From assembly GCA_963543845.1 (NCBI GenBank), contig CAUUCL010000003.1, forward strand, positions 1 through 64,000: a DNA stretch of 64,000 bases, given 5' to 3'. The notes under the pieces are model-generated. The model saw only the letters and a program-made list of their open reading frames with translations, was not told the DNA's origin and searched no databases. The position numbers and the translations under genes are program-made. Below are positions 53,315 to 60,928 of the stretch, in pieces. Origin of the DNA: CAUTNH01 sp963543845 (lineage in GTDB: Bacteria > Bacillota_I > Bacilli_A > Acholeplasmatales > Acholeplasmataceae). How positions within the stretch are numbered: position 1 is the first letter of the stretch; every line of letters starts with the position of its first letter.

Positions 53315-56300
53315 TATCTCTTACCTCTAAATCTTGGCTTATCAGTTACAAGTGATTTGATAACTTCATTTTCACCTGTTTCACTGTTAACAAGCTCAAC
53401 ATATAAACCTAGTGCTTGCAGCTCTCTTGTTAAAACTCTAAAGCTTTCAGGTAAACTTGACTTAGGAATTTCACGACCTGCTGTTATTGCACTATATACA
53501 TTATTTCTTCCCATCATATCATCTGATTTAACAGTAAGCATCTCTTGCAGTGTATAAGCTGCTCCATATGCATAAAGCGCCCAAACTTCCATCTCACCAA
53601 ATCTTTGACCACCGTTTTGAGCTTTACCACCCATTGGTTGTTGTGTTGTAAGTGAGTATGGTCCTACTGCTCTTGCGTGAAGTTTATCATCAACCATGTG
53701 TGATAGTTTAATCATATACATTGTTCCAACAGAAATCTTATTATTATAAGGCTCTCCTGTTCTTCCATCGTATAGTGTAACTTTTCCATCAAGTGATACA
53801 TTAGCCTCTTTCATAATGTCAACTAATTCTTTATCTTCAACACCATCAAAAACTGGAGTAGCTATTTTAATACCTAGTTTTTTAGCAGCATATCCAAGAT
53901 GAATCTCAAGAATTTGACCAATGTTCATACGAGATGGTACACCTAGTGGGTTAAGCATAATATCAATTGGTCTTCCATCTTCTGTATATGGCATATCCTC
54001 ACGTGGTAATATTTTAGAAATAACACCCTTATTACCATGTCTACCTGCCATTTTATCTCCTTCACGGATTTTTCTTTTCTTAGCAACATAAACTTTAATT
54101 GACTCATTTACTCCTACAGGAAGCGGAGCAGTTTTCTTAGTTAGGTATTGATAATCTTGAACAACACCACCACCGCCATGAGGAATTCTAAGTGATGAAT
54201 CACGATAATCTTTCGCTTTTTCACCGATGATTGCCTCAATTAGTTTTTCAGCAGGAGTTGGTTCAAGCATACCCTTAGGCTCAATTTTACCAACTAAAAT
54301 ATCGCCTTCGTTTACCTCCCAACCACGAATTACAATACCACGCTCATCAAGTTGTTTAACAGCATCTGCTGAAACGTTTGGAACATCTCTTGTAATTTCT
54401 TCTTTGCTTGATGTTTGTCTGTGATCTTTTGTTTGAATTTCATAACAATCAATATGAACTGATGTGTAAACATCATCTTTAACTAAATCCTCACACATAA
54501 TAACGGCATCCTCATAGTTATATCCTTCCCATGTCATAAATGCCACTGTTACGTTTCTTCCAAGTGCAAGCTCACCCTTATCAGTTGAAGGGCCATCAGC
54601 AATAACCTCGCCCTTATCAACCCAATCACCATATTTTACAATTGGTTTTTGAAGTACACATGTATCTTGGTTAGATCTTTCAAAGTTTATTAAATCATAA
54701 TCATCTTCTTTAGTATATCCTAAATCAGATAGTCTTTGAGCTTGCTCAAAGGTGAATTTTTTCTTAGGAGTATAAATTACTTCATCTCCAATTTTTACCT
54801 CTTGCTCAGGCTCGTTTGTTATTCTTATTTTTCTTGCATCAACATAAGTTATATATCCTGATGAATTAGATACAAGTGTTGCTCCTGAATCTTTTGCAAC
54901 CTTATATTCAATTCCTGTTCCAACAATTGGAGAATCTGGTTTAATTAGTGGAACTGCTTGTCTTTGCATGTTCGCACCCATTAATGCACGGCTTGCATCA
55001 TCGTGCTCCAAAAATGGAATAGTAGCAGTTGCAACTGAAACTATTTGCTTAGGTGATACGTCCATATATTGAACTTCATTTGCATCAAATACTGCTGTTT
55101 CACCATTTAATCTACCAATAACTTTATCAGATATAATTGTTCCATCTTTATCAATCGCAGTTGATGCAGAGGCAATAACTGCACCTTGTTCTTCATTAGC
55201 AGTTAATCTTTTTAATTCTTTAGTAACTTTAGGATTTTTACCATCTTGTGCTTTTACAACAAGATAAGGAGTTTGAATAAATCCAAATTTATCAACAGAT
55301 GAATAAGAAGCAAGTGATGAGATAAGACCGATTGATTGACCTTCTGGTGTTTCAATTGGACAAATTCTACCATAGTGAGTATTGTGAACATCTCTTACAT
55401 CAATACCCGCTCTATCACGAGATAATCCACCTGTACCAAGAGCTGAAATTCTTCTTTTTTGTGTAAGCTCTGAAAGTGGATTTGTTTGATCCATAAATTG
55501 TGATAATTGTGATGAACCAAAAAATATTCTCATTGCTGCAACTAGTGGAGTTGTGTTTATTAAATTAGCAGGTGCTATCTCACCAGCTGATACTGTTGAC
55601 ATTTTATCAACGATATTTTTTTCAGTTCTAGCAAGACCTACTCTAAATTGATTTTTTAAAAGTTCTCCAATAAGACGAAGTCTTCTATTACCTAAATGGT
55701 CAATATCATCGACTGTTCCAATTCCATCATGTAAATTTAAATAATAACTTACATCTGCTAATATATCAGATACTGTTACATAAATTTTATTTTCTCTTTG
55801 GTCATTACCAACAACATTAATTGTTTTAGTTTTTCCAGTTTCTTCATTTTTAACATTAACTTTGATTACTTCAACAAAAACATCTTCACGAACTTTTTCT
55901 TTTTCAAAAACATTTCCTGTTAAAAAATATTTTGCGATTTCATCTTCAATGTTATCTTTGTTTTCTCGTAATACTCTAAGAGCTTCTTCATCTACTTTTT
56001 TATCTTTTTCAACTAATACCTCACCAGTATTTATGTTTAAAATGTTATCCTTAGTGAAAAGCCCATCTTTTGTCTCATACGCAAAGATATGTTCTTCTTG
56101 TAAATTTTGTAAGCTGTTTTCTTTTTTAATTGCACAAATTCTAAATGCTGATCTATTTTTCTTGATTAACTCAATTACATCTTTTGTAACAATGGTACCT
56201 GCTTTTAAAATTGAACCATCATTTAACTCATAATCAGCCGCAATAGTTGTGTTTATTATACGATTTGAAAAGTCAAGTTTAGTATTAAATTTATATCTGC

Positions 56301-57111
56301 CAACTTCACTTAAATCATATCTTCTTTTATCAAATAAGCGTGATCTTATAAATTGTCTAGCATTAAATGCTGAAACTCTTTCACCACTACGAAGTTTTGA
56401 ATACATTTCAACAACTGCTAAATCAGGTGTTGTATTTTCATCTTTTACGATTGTATCAATTAAAAGTTCCTTACCAAATAATTGATTAATTTCATTATCT
56501 GTTATAAGTCCTAATGCACGCAAAAAAGTAGTTAAAAAGATCTTTTTTGATCTATCAACTTTTGCATAAAATAACTTCTTAGAACCCATTTCAAATTCAA
56601 TCCAAGCACCACGAGTTGGAATCATTTGACTTGTATATTTATATTGATTGATTTTCTTATCAAGCTCACTTGCAAAATACGCACCTGCTGAACGAATAAT
56701 TTGTGATACGATAACTCTTTCGGCACCATTTATAATAAATGTTCCTGTTGGTGTCATACATGGCAAATCACATAGTAAAACAGTACTTTCTTTTATCTCT
56801 CCTGTAAGACTGTTTTCAAGTTTTGCCTGCGCAAATAATTGTCTTGAATATGTAAGATCCATTTTTTTGGCAGAACTAATTGATTGTTTTGGTGATTCAA
56901 TAATTGGTTTATCAAAGTATAATCTCATGGTTCCTTGACTATCTTCGATAGGTGAAATTTCATGCAATAACTCTTCAATATCTTTTTCTAAGAAATTCTT
57001 GAAAGAGTTTGTTTGCATTTCTAATAAATATGGAAGCTCTATATCATAATACATTCTAGAATAATTTCTTCTTTTAGCTTGTTTTCCATATTCTACTACT
57101 TTATAACTCAT
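53314..57111 (-). CDS. rpoB: RNA polymerase beta subunit
   Basis: 1265-residue beta subunit. Conserved blocks include GTFIINGAERVIVSQ, the rifampicin pocket FFGSSQLSQFMDQTNPLSE (530-548), CPIETPEGQSIGLI, GRNVTVAFMTWEGYNYEDAV and RHGNKGVISKI. At the position of E. coli His526 this protein has Gln (Q551, in LTQKRRISAL), and the following GPGG is GTGG. It lies in rplL-methyltransferase-rpoB-rpoC order, 30 bases after the methyltransferase. No promoter of its own is evident. Confidence 0.97.
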   Translation of the reverse strand: MSYKVVEYGKQAKRRNYSRMYYDIELPYLLEMQTNSFKNFLEKDIEELLHEISPIEDSQGTMRLYFDKPIIESPKQSISSAKKMDLTYSRQLFAQAKLENSLTGEIKESTVLLCDLPCMTPTGTFIINGAERVIVSQIIRSAGAYFASELDKKINQYKYTSQMIPTRGAWIEFEMGSKKLFYAKVDRSKKIFLTTFLRALGLITDNEINQLFGKELLIDTIVKDENTTPDLAVVEMYSKLRSGERVSAFNARQFIRSRLFDKRRYDLSEVGRYKFNTKLDFSNRIINTTIAADYELNDGSILKAGTIVTKDVIELIKKNRSAFRICAIKKENSLQNLQEEHIFAYETKDGLFTKDNILNINTGEVLVEKDKKVDEEALRVLRENKDNIEDEIAKYFLTGNVFEKEKVREDVFVEVIKVNVKNEETGKTKTINVVGNDQRENKIYVTVSDILADVSYYLNLHDGIGTVDDIDHLGNRRLRLIGELLKNQFRVGLARTEKNIVDKMSTVSAGEIAPANLINTTPLVAAMRIFFGSSQLSQFMDQTNPLSELTQKRRISALGTGGLSRDRAGIDVRDVHNTHYGRICPIETPEGQSIGLISSLASYSSVDKFGFIQTPYLVVKAQDGKNPKVTKELKRLTANEEQGAVIASASTAIDKDGTIISDKVIGRLNGETAVFDANEVQYMDVSPKQIVSVATATIPFLEHDDASRALMGANMQRQAVPLIKPDSPIVGTGIEYKVAKDSGATLVSNSSGYITYVDARKIRITNEPEQEVKIGDEVIYTPKKKFTFEQAQRLSDLGYTKEDDYDLINFERSNQDTCVLQKPIVKYGDWVDKGEVIADGPSTDKGELALGRNVTVAFMTWEGYNYEDAVIMCEDLVKDDVYTSVHIDCYEIQTKDHRQTSSKEEITRDVPNVSADAVKQLDERGIVIRGWEVNEGDILVGKIEPKGMLEPTPAEKLIEAIIGEKAKDYRDSSLRIPHGGGGVVQDYQYLTKKTAPLPVGVNESIKVYVAKKRKIREGDKMAGRHGNKGVISKILPREDMPYTEDGRPIDIMLNPLGVPSRMNIGQILEIHLGYAAKKLGIKIATPVFDGVEDKELVDIMKEANVSLDGKVTLYDGRTGEPYNNKISVGTMYMIKLSHMVDDKLHARAVGPYSLTTQQPMGGKAQNGGQRFGEMEVWALYAYGAAYTLQEMLTVKSDDMMGRNNVYSAITAGREIPKSSLPESFRVLTRELQALGLYVELVNSETGENEVIKSLVTDKPRFRGKR

Positions 57112-57140
57112 TTTACACGCTCCTTAATAAATAAGCATTT

Positions 57141-57731
57141 TTAATTTTTAGACATAATAATAAAATAACCTTTTTTCTTTTTTAAAACACTTACATCTTT
57201 ATAAATTGTTTTTAAATATTCAATACTAGAATTTGCTCCTTTATCTTTTGCAACAACAAAAAGGCAAATTCCATTATCCGTAAGATAGTCCTTGCTATCT
57301 TTATAAAATAGAAATAGTTTTTCTTTCCCAATTCTTATCGGTGGGTTTGATATTATAAGATCGAACTTTCCATCTACACTACTAAAAAAATCGCTCTCTA
57401 AAAAATTTATATTAACACTGTTTAAAGTAGCATTTTTTCTTGCAAGAGCGAGTGCTCTTTTATTTATATCAACACCAGTTATTTTTATACTTGGATAAAA
57501 CTTTTTTAAAAATACCGAGATAACTCCATAACCCGAGCCACAATCAATACAAGTTTTAATATTTTCTAAATTAGGTAAATACTCAAGTAAAACTTCTGTC
57601 CCTGCATCTACTTTTTTCTTAGAAAAAACACCACTTGTTGTTTCAAATATGGCTTTTACATTATTGATTATTTTAAAAAAACTATTGCTATCATTTTTTA
57701 AACTCTCATCGTTTTCAAAATAATGACTCAT
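57141..57731 (-). CDS. class I SAM-dependent methyltransferase, RsmC/YbxB type
   Basis: 196-residue methyltransferase similar to the B. subtilis YbxB protein that sits between rplL and rpoB. SAM-binding TCIDCGSGYGVISVFL (about 50-65) and the catalytic-type FDLIISNPPIRIGK (about 121-134) match rRNA small-subunit (guanine-N2) methyltransferases. The GVFSKKKVDAGTEVLL segment before it is typical. I chose the ATG at 57731 (AAAGGAAAATAAA upstream, protein begins MSHYF) over 57755. It follows the rplL terminator, so read-through or weak termination would supply transcription. Confidence 0.85.
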   Translation of the reverse strand: MSHYFENDESLKNDSNSFFKIINNVKAIFETTSGVFSKKKVDAGTEVLLEYLPNLENIKTCIDCGSGYGVISVFLKKFYPSIKITGVDINKRALALARKNATLNSVNINFLESDFFSSVDGKFDLIISNPPIRIGKEKLFLFYKDSKDYLTDNGICLFVVAKDKGANSSIEYLKTIYKDVSVLKKKKGYFIIMSKN

Positions 57732-57755
57732 TTTATTTTCCTTTATAAACGACAA

Positions 57756-57781
57756 AAAGCCTAATTCAAAAATTAGGCTTT
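57756..57781 (-). terminator. terminator/attenuator after rplL
   Basis: AAAGCCTAATT (57756-57766) pairs with AATTAGGCTTT (57771-57781), CAAA loop, then TTTTTG on the minus strand. It lies between rplL and the methyltransferase-rpoB-rpoC genes and would lower their expression relative to the ribosomal proteins. Confidence 0.8.
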
Positions 57782-57818
57782 AATAATTTTATATTAAAAT
57801 ATTTTATTTAGTAATAAA

Positions 57819-58193
57819 TTATTGTAGCTCAACTTTAGCACCAGCTGCTTCAAGCTCTTGTTTTAATTTATTAGCATCGTCTTTGTTAAGACCTTCTTTG
57901 ATAGTTGAATTAGCTGTTTCAACTAAAGTTTTTGCCTCAGCAAGTCCAAGACCTGTTGCTGTTCTAACAACTTTAATAACATTAATTTTGTTTTCACCAA
58001 AGCTTTTTAAAATTACATTGAATGCTGATTTTTCCTCAGCTGCTGGAGCACCAGCTTGAGCAGGACCCGCAACTGCTACTGCGCTTGGGTCTACTCCAAA
58101 TTCCTCTTTTAATGCTTCTACTAGATCATTAATTTCAACTAATGTCATTGTTTTTAATGCTGCTATAAAATCTTTTTTAGATATTTTTGCCAT
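57819..58193 (-). CDS. rplL: 50S ribosomal protein L7/L12
   Basis: 124-residue stalk protein. N-terminal dimerisation domain (MTLVEINDLVEALKEEFGV), the Ala/Gly/Pro hinge (about 36-51) and the C-terminal domain with NKINVIKVVRTATGLGLAEAKTLVE that contacts translational GTPases. It is 15 bases after rplJ and followed by a terminator. Strong GGAGGAAATAAA ribosome-binding site. Confidence 0.97.
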   Translation of the reverse strand: MAKISKKDFIAALKTMTLVEINDLVEALKEEFGVDPSAVAVAGPAQAGAPAAEEKSAFNVILKSFGENKINVIKVVRTATGLGLAEAKTLVETANSTIKEGLNKDDANKLKQELEAAGAKVELQ

Positions 58194-58208
58194 TTTTATT
58201 TCCTCCTA

Positions 58209-58712
58209 TTAATTATTTTCTTTTTCTTTTAATTCTTTTAACATATTAAGTCCAATTGCAAGGCTTCTAATTGGCGATAGAAGTCCTACTGCAAGTTGAG
58301 TAAGTAATACATCTCTTGATGGAATATTAGCAAGTTTTTCAATATATGTTTTGTCAACTTCTAATCCCTCAACAACACCGCTTGTGATAACTACTTTTGA
58401 GTTATCTTTTGCATAATCACTTAAAGTCTTTGCGCCAACTACAACATCTTCATAGCTTATCGCAAGTGCTTTTGCACCGATAAAGTCTTTTGCAAAATTT
58501 TTGTAACCTAGACTTTCTGCTGCTCTTTTTGAAATATTGTTTTTGAAAACTCTAATTTCACATTGTTTATCATGAAGATTTTTTCTTAGATTTGTTAAAT
58601 CTAATACAGTTAATCCTGGATAGTCAAAAGCAATTATTGCTTTAGCTTTTTCAAATTTTTGAGCAAGTTCTTTTACCGATTCTTTTTTCTTTTCGATTGC
58701 TTTTACGCTCAT
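58209..58712 (-). CDS. rplJ: 50S ribosomal protein L10
   Basis: 167-residue stalk base protein that binds 23S rRNA and carries L7/L12 dimers on its C-terminal helix (ending LAIGLNMLKELKEKE). The N-terminal part has AKAIIAFDYPGLTVLDLTNLRKNLHD, the usual L10 start. Expression is expected to be autoregulated through the upstream L10 leader by the L10(L12)4 complex. TTGGAGGAAAT precedes the ATG. Confidence 0.97.
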   Translation of the reverse strand: MSVKAIEKKKESVKELAQKFEKAKAIIAFDYPGLTVLDLTNLRKNLHDKQCEIRVFKNNISKRAAESLGYKNFAKDFIGAKALAISYEDVVVGAKTLSDYAKDNSKVVITSGVVEGLEVDKTYIEKLANIPSRDVLLTQLAVGLLSPIRSLAIGLNMLKELKEKENN

Positions 58713-58734
58713 ATTTCCTCCAATCTTTAAAAAT

Positions 58735-58821
58735 AAAAACTCTTTAATCCAAAGAAAAAAGAGTTTATTTTTTAATAATCCTCGGTAGGGTATTAAGTCC
58801 TAAGACTCCTACTTTCTTTGG
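58735..58821 (-). promoter_or_regulatory. L10 leader with terminator/antiterminator switch
   Basis: The leader of rplJ-rplL, read on the minus strand, contains the L10-binding core GTAGG...CCTACCGAGG with the AGTC-CTAAG-GACT hairpin (about 58780-58812), the standard L10 leader fold. Downstream is an intrinsic terminator: AAACTCTTT/AAAGAGTTT (58766-58758 and 58745-58737) with a TTTATTTTT tail. The 5' CCAAAGAAA (58821-58813) is exactly complementary to TTTCTTTGG (58757-58749) in the terminator loop, so a 9-bp long-range pairing could compete with it. L10-L12 excess would then favour termination. The mechanism is inferred; the pairings are visible. Confidence 0.8.
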
Positions 58822-58828
58822 AATTTGA

Positions 58829-59518
58829 TTATTTAATTGTTTCGATATCTAGTTTAATTCCTGGTCCCATTGTTGATGATACAGTAAGTGAAGTTATATA
58901 ACTACCTTTTAAAGTCGCTGGTTTTAATTTTATAACGTGTCTTACAAAAGATTGAATATTCTCACAAACTTTATTAACATCAAATGATATTAGACCAACT
59001 GGTATTTGGATATTTCCAAGTTTATCAACTGAAAACTCTACTTTACCTGCTTTTACCTCTTCAATAGCTTTTTTAATATCAACTGCTACTGTTCCAGTTT
59101 TTGGATTTGGCATTAAACCACGTGGTCCTAATACCTTTCCAAGAGGTCCTAGTTTTGGCATCATTTTTGGTGTTGCCACCATTACATCAAAATCAAGCCA
59201 ACCTTTTTTAATTTTTTCTAAAATCTCATCGCTTCCTACAAATTCAGCTCCAGCTTCTTTTGCAAGTTTTTCATCATTACCATCGCATAAAGCACAAACA
59301 ACTTTTTTCTTTCCTGTTCCGTGTGGTAAATTAAATGCACCACGTAAGTTTTGTTCTGCTTTTTTTGAATTTAAATTTGTTTTAATCGCAAGTTCAACAG
59401 TTGCATCAAATTTAACATAACTTAATTTTTTATTTAATTCAACAGCTTCTGTTAAAGGGTATAATTTCATTTTTTCATAGCCCTTACTTGCCTCTTGGTA
59501 TTTTTTACCTCTTTTCAT
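58829..59518 (-). CDS. rplA: 50S ribosomal protein L1
   Basis: 229-residue L1, the mobile arm of the ribosomal E site and a translational repressor of its own operon. Typical KRGKKYQEASKGYEKMKLYPLTEAVEL start, FNLPHGTGKKKVV (about 82-94) and KLGPLGKVLGPRGLMPNPKTGTV (about 125-147). A conserved L1-type mRNA site lies immediately upstream. Confidence 0.97.
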   Translation of the reverse strand: MKRGKKYQEASKGYEKMKLYPLTEAVELNKKLSYVKFDATVELAIKTNLNSKKAEQNLRGAFNLPHGTGKKKVVCALCDGNDEKLAKEAGAEFVGSDEILEKIKKGWLDFDVMVATPKMMPKLGPLGKVLGPRGLMPNPKTGTVAVDIKKAIEEVKAGKVEFSVDKLGNIQIPVGLISFDVNKVCENIQSFVRHVIKLKPATLKGSYITSLTVSSTMGPGIKLDIETIK

Positions 59519-59532
59519 AATAGCCTCCTAAA

Positions 59533-59562
59533 ATGTGGTCCAAGCGGGATTTCCTCCCACAT
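59533..59562 (-). promoter_or_regulatory. L1-type mRNA binding hairpin before rplA
   Basis: Minus strand: ATGTGG...CCACAT closes a structure with inner GGAGGAAATCCC. It has the GTGG-AGGA-A-ATCC-G-GACCACAT consensus that also occurs upstream of rplK in this window. In Bacillota these sites are thought to bind L1 and repress translation. Confidence 0.65.
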
Positions 59563-59572
59563 GTTTAGAACC

Positions 59573-59998
59573 TTAATCTTCAATTGTTATGCCCATATTT
59601 TTAGCAGTTCCTTCTAATATTTTAGAAGCTGCTTTTACATCGTAGGCATTTAAATCACGCATTTTTAATTCTGCAAGTTTTTCAAGTTCGCTTCTTTTAA
59701 TTGTAGCAACCTTTTTTGAATGTGGTTCACCAGAACCCTTATCAATTTTACAAGCCTTTTTTAAAAGATCACTTGCAGGTGGTGTCTTAGTAACAAAAGA
59801 ATAACTTCTGTCCTCATAAACACTAATTACAACAGGCACAACATATCCAATTTGATCTTTAGTTCTATCGTTGAACTCTTTGATAAAAGCTGGAATATTA
59901 ACTTGTGCTTGACCTAAAGCAGGTCCTACAGGTGGTGCAGGTGTTGCTTGACCAGCAGGAATTTGTAATTTAACTTCTTTTACAACTTTTTTAGCCAT
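59573..59998 (-). CDS. rplK: 50S ribosomal protein L11
   Basis: 141-residue GTPase-centre protein. KLQIPAGQATPAPPVGPALGQAQVNI at the start and the C-terminal rRNA-binding domain (LNAYDVKAASKILEGTAKNMGI) are intact, with the Pro-rich TPPASDLLKKAC in between. I chose the second ATG (protein begins MAKKVVKEV), spaced correctly from AAGGAGG; a start two codons earlier is the alternative. First gene of the unit; secE and nusG, often just upstream, are absent here. Confidence 0.96.
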   Translation of the reverse strand: MAKKVVKEVKLQIPAGQATPAPPVGPALGQAQVNIPAFIKEFNDRTKDQIGYVVPVVISVYEDRSYSFVTKTPPASDLLKKACKIDKGSGEPHSKKVATIKRSELEKLAELKMRDLNAYDVKAASKILEGTAKNMGITIED

Positions 59999-60025
59999 AC
60001 ACATCCTCCTTCATTTTATATAAGC

Positions 60026-60053
60026 ATGTGGTCTACGGATTATCTCCTACCAC
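60026..60053 (-). promoter_or_regulatory. L1-type mRNA binding hairpin before rplK
   Basis: Minus strand: GTGGTAGGAGATAATCC...GACCACAT, close to the copy before rplA, here enclosed by an outer AAGCA/TGCTT stem (about 60022-60066). Predicted L1 autoregulatory site of the rplK-rplA mRNA. Confidence 0.65.
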
Positions 60054-60081
60054 TAACGGTGTGCTTTTTAACAGCTATAAT

Positions 60082-60110
60082 ATATTATCATTTTGCATAA
60101 AAAAAGTCAA
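60082..60110 (-). promoter_or_regulatory. promoter of the rplK unit
   Basis: Minus strand: TTGACT (60110-60105), a 17-base spacer, TAATAT (60087-60082). The -35 lies inside the 3' arm of the terminator of the preceding lipoprotein gene. Confidence 0.6.
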
Positions 60111-60126
60111 AAAATATACTTTTGAC
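60106..60126 (-). terminator. terminator of the lipoprotein gene
   Basis: Minus strand: GTCAAAA (60126-60120) pairs with TTTTGAC (60112-60106), then seven T. A short, weak hairpin overlapping the rplK -35. Confidence 0.6.
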
Positions 60127-60149
60127 CTTTCTTATAAAATTTATTAGAA

Positions 60150-60628
60150 CTACTTAAAAACTATTTTTTCTTGTAAACGAAAAAATTTCTTATCCCAAAC
60201 CAAACATTGAAATTTTTGATCTTCAATCGCTTTTTTAACCTCAAGGGTTGCATTTTTATAATATGTGTATAGTACTGTTTCTTTATTTAATTTAATTTTG
60301 CCATCTTTGTCGAATTTTATTTTATTGTTATTCTTATCAACATACTCAAACATTTCTCCTTCAATTGAATTATTACATATAGATTTAAAATCATGTCTAA
60401 AACAAAAAGAAATTCCATTTGATAATTGTTTTGACTTGATTTATCAACATAATAATAAAAAATAAATCTTTCATTCTTCTTATCTAATTCAGCTTTAAAC
60501 GTGCGCCCGCTCTCTTTATAGTAATCACCAAGATAGTAAATCTTTGATCTACTTTTATAATCTAAACCACAGCCTACAGTTAATAATGTTAATGATAGAA
60601 ATAATACTATATATAATATCTTCTTCAC
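60150..60628 (-). pseudogene. small lipoprotein gene with a frameshift
   Basis: A minus-strand lipoprotein: GTG start at 60628 (GGAGG spaced 7 bases), MKKILYIVLFLSLTLLTVGCG signal peptide with lipobox Cys, then KIYYLGDYYKESGRTFKAEL. The frame drifts near 60428-60440, after VDKSS. The continuation NGISFCFRHDFKSICNNSIE, then EMFEYVDKNNNKIKF, lies in the -1 frame to the stop at 60150. Joined, it is about 158 residues and reads as one protein. Either a one-base deletion, a sequencing error, or recoding. No known family was recognised; the function of an anchored surface protein is unknown. It lies in minus orientation just upstream of the rplK unit. Confidence 0.65.
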
Positions 60629-60928
60629 AATCATCCCTCCATTAAAAACCAAAAGCATATACCCAAAATGGGTATTTTTCTATCAACTAAATATCATTCT
60701 CCGTTTGATTATCCAAGTACATTTTATACTATAATTATATCCTACAATCAGAATAATTGCGAGATGTATAATACTAAAATAAAATACATAATAAGCGTTT
60801 TTAAGAGAATAAATTACCACACATAAAATTAAATTAACTAAACATTGTATAATATATTTAAATATAAATAGAGCAATTAAAATAAATGCTCATAACTTAC
60901 AAGATAAAATATTAAACAATTTATAATT

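Noticed and set aside
60659..60682. Hairpin ATACCC/GGGTAT followed by TTTTT on the plus strand
   Set aside because: No plus-strand gene ends before it; probably a chance hairpin in the lipoprotein upstream region.
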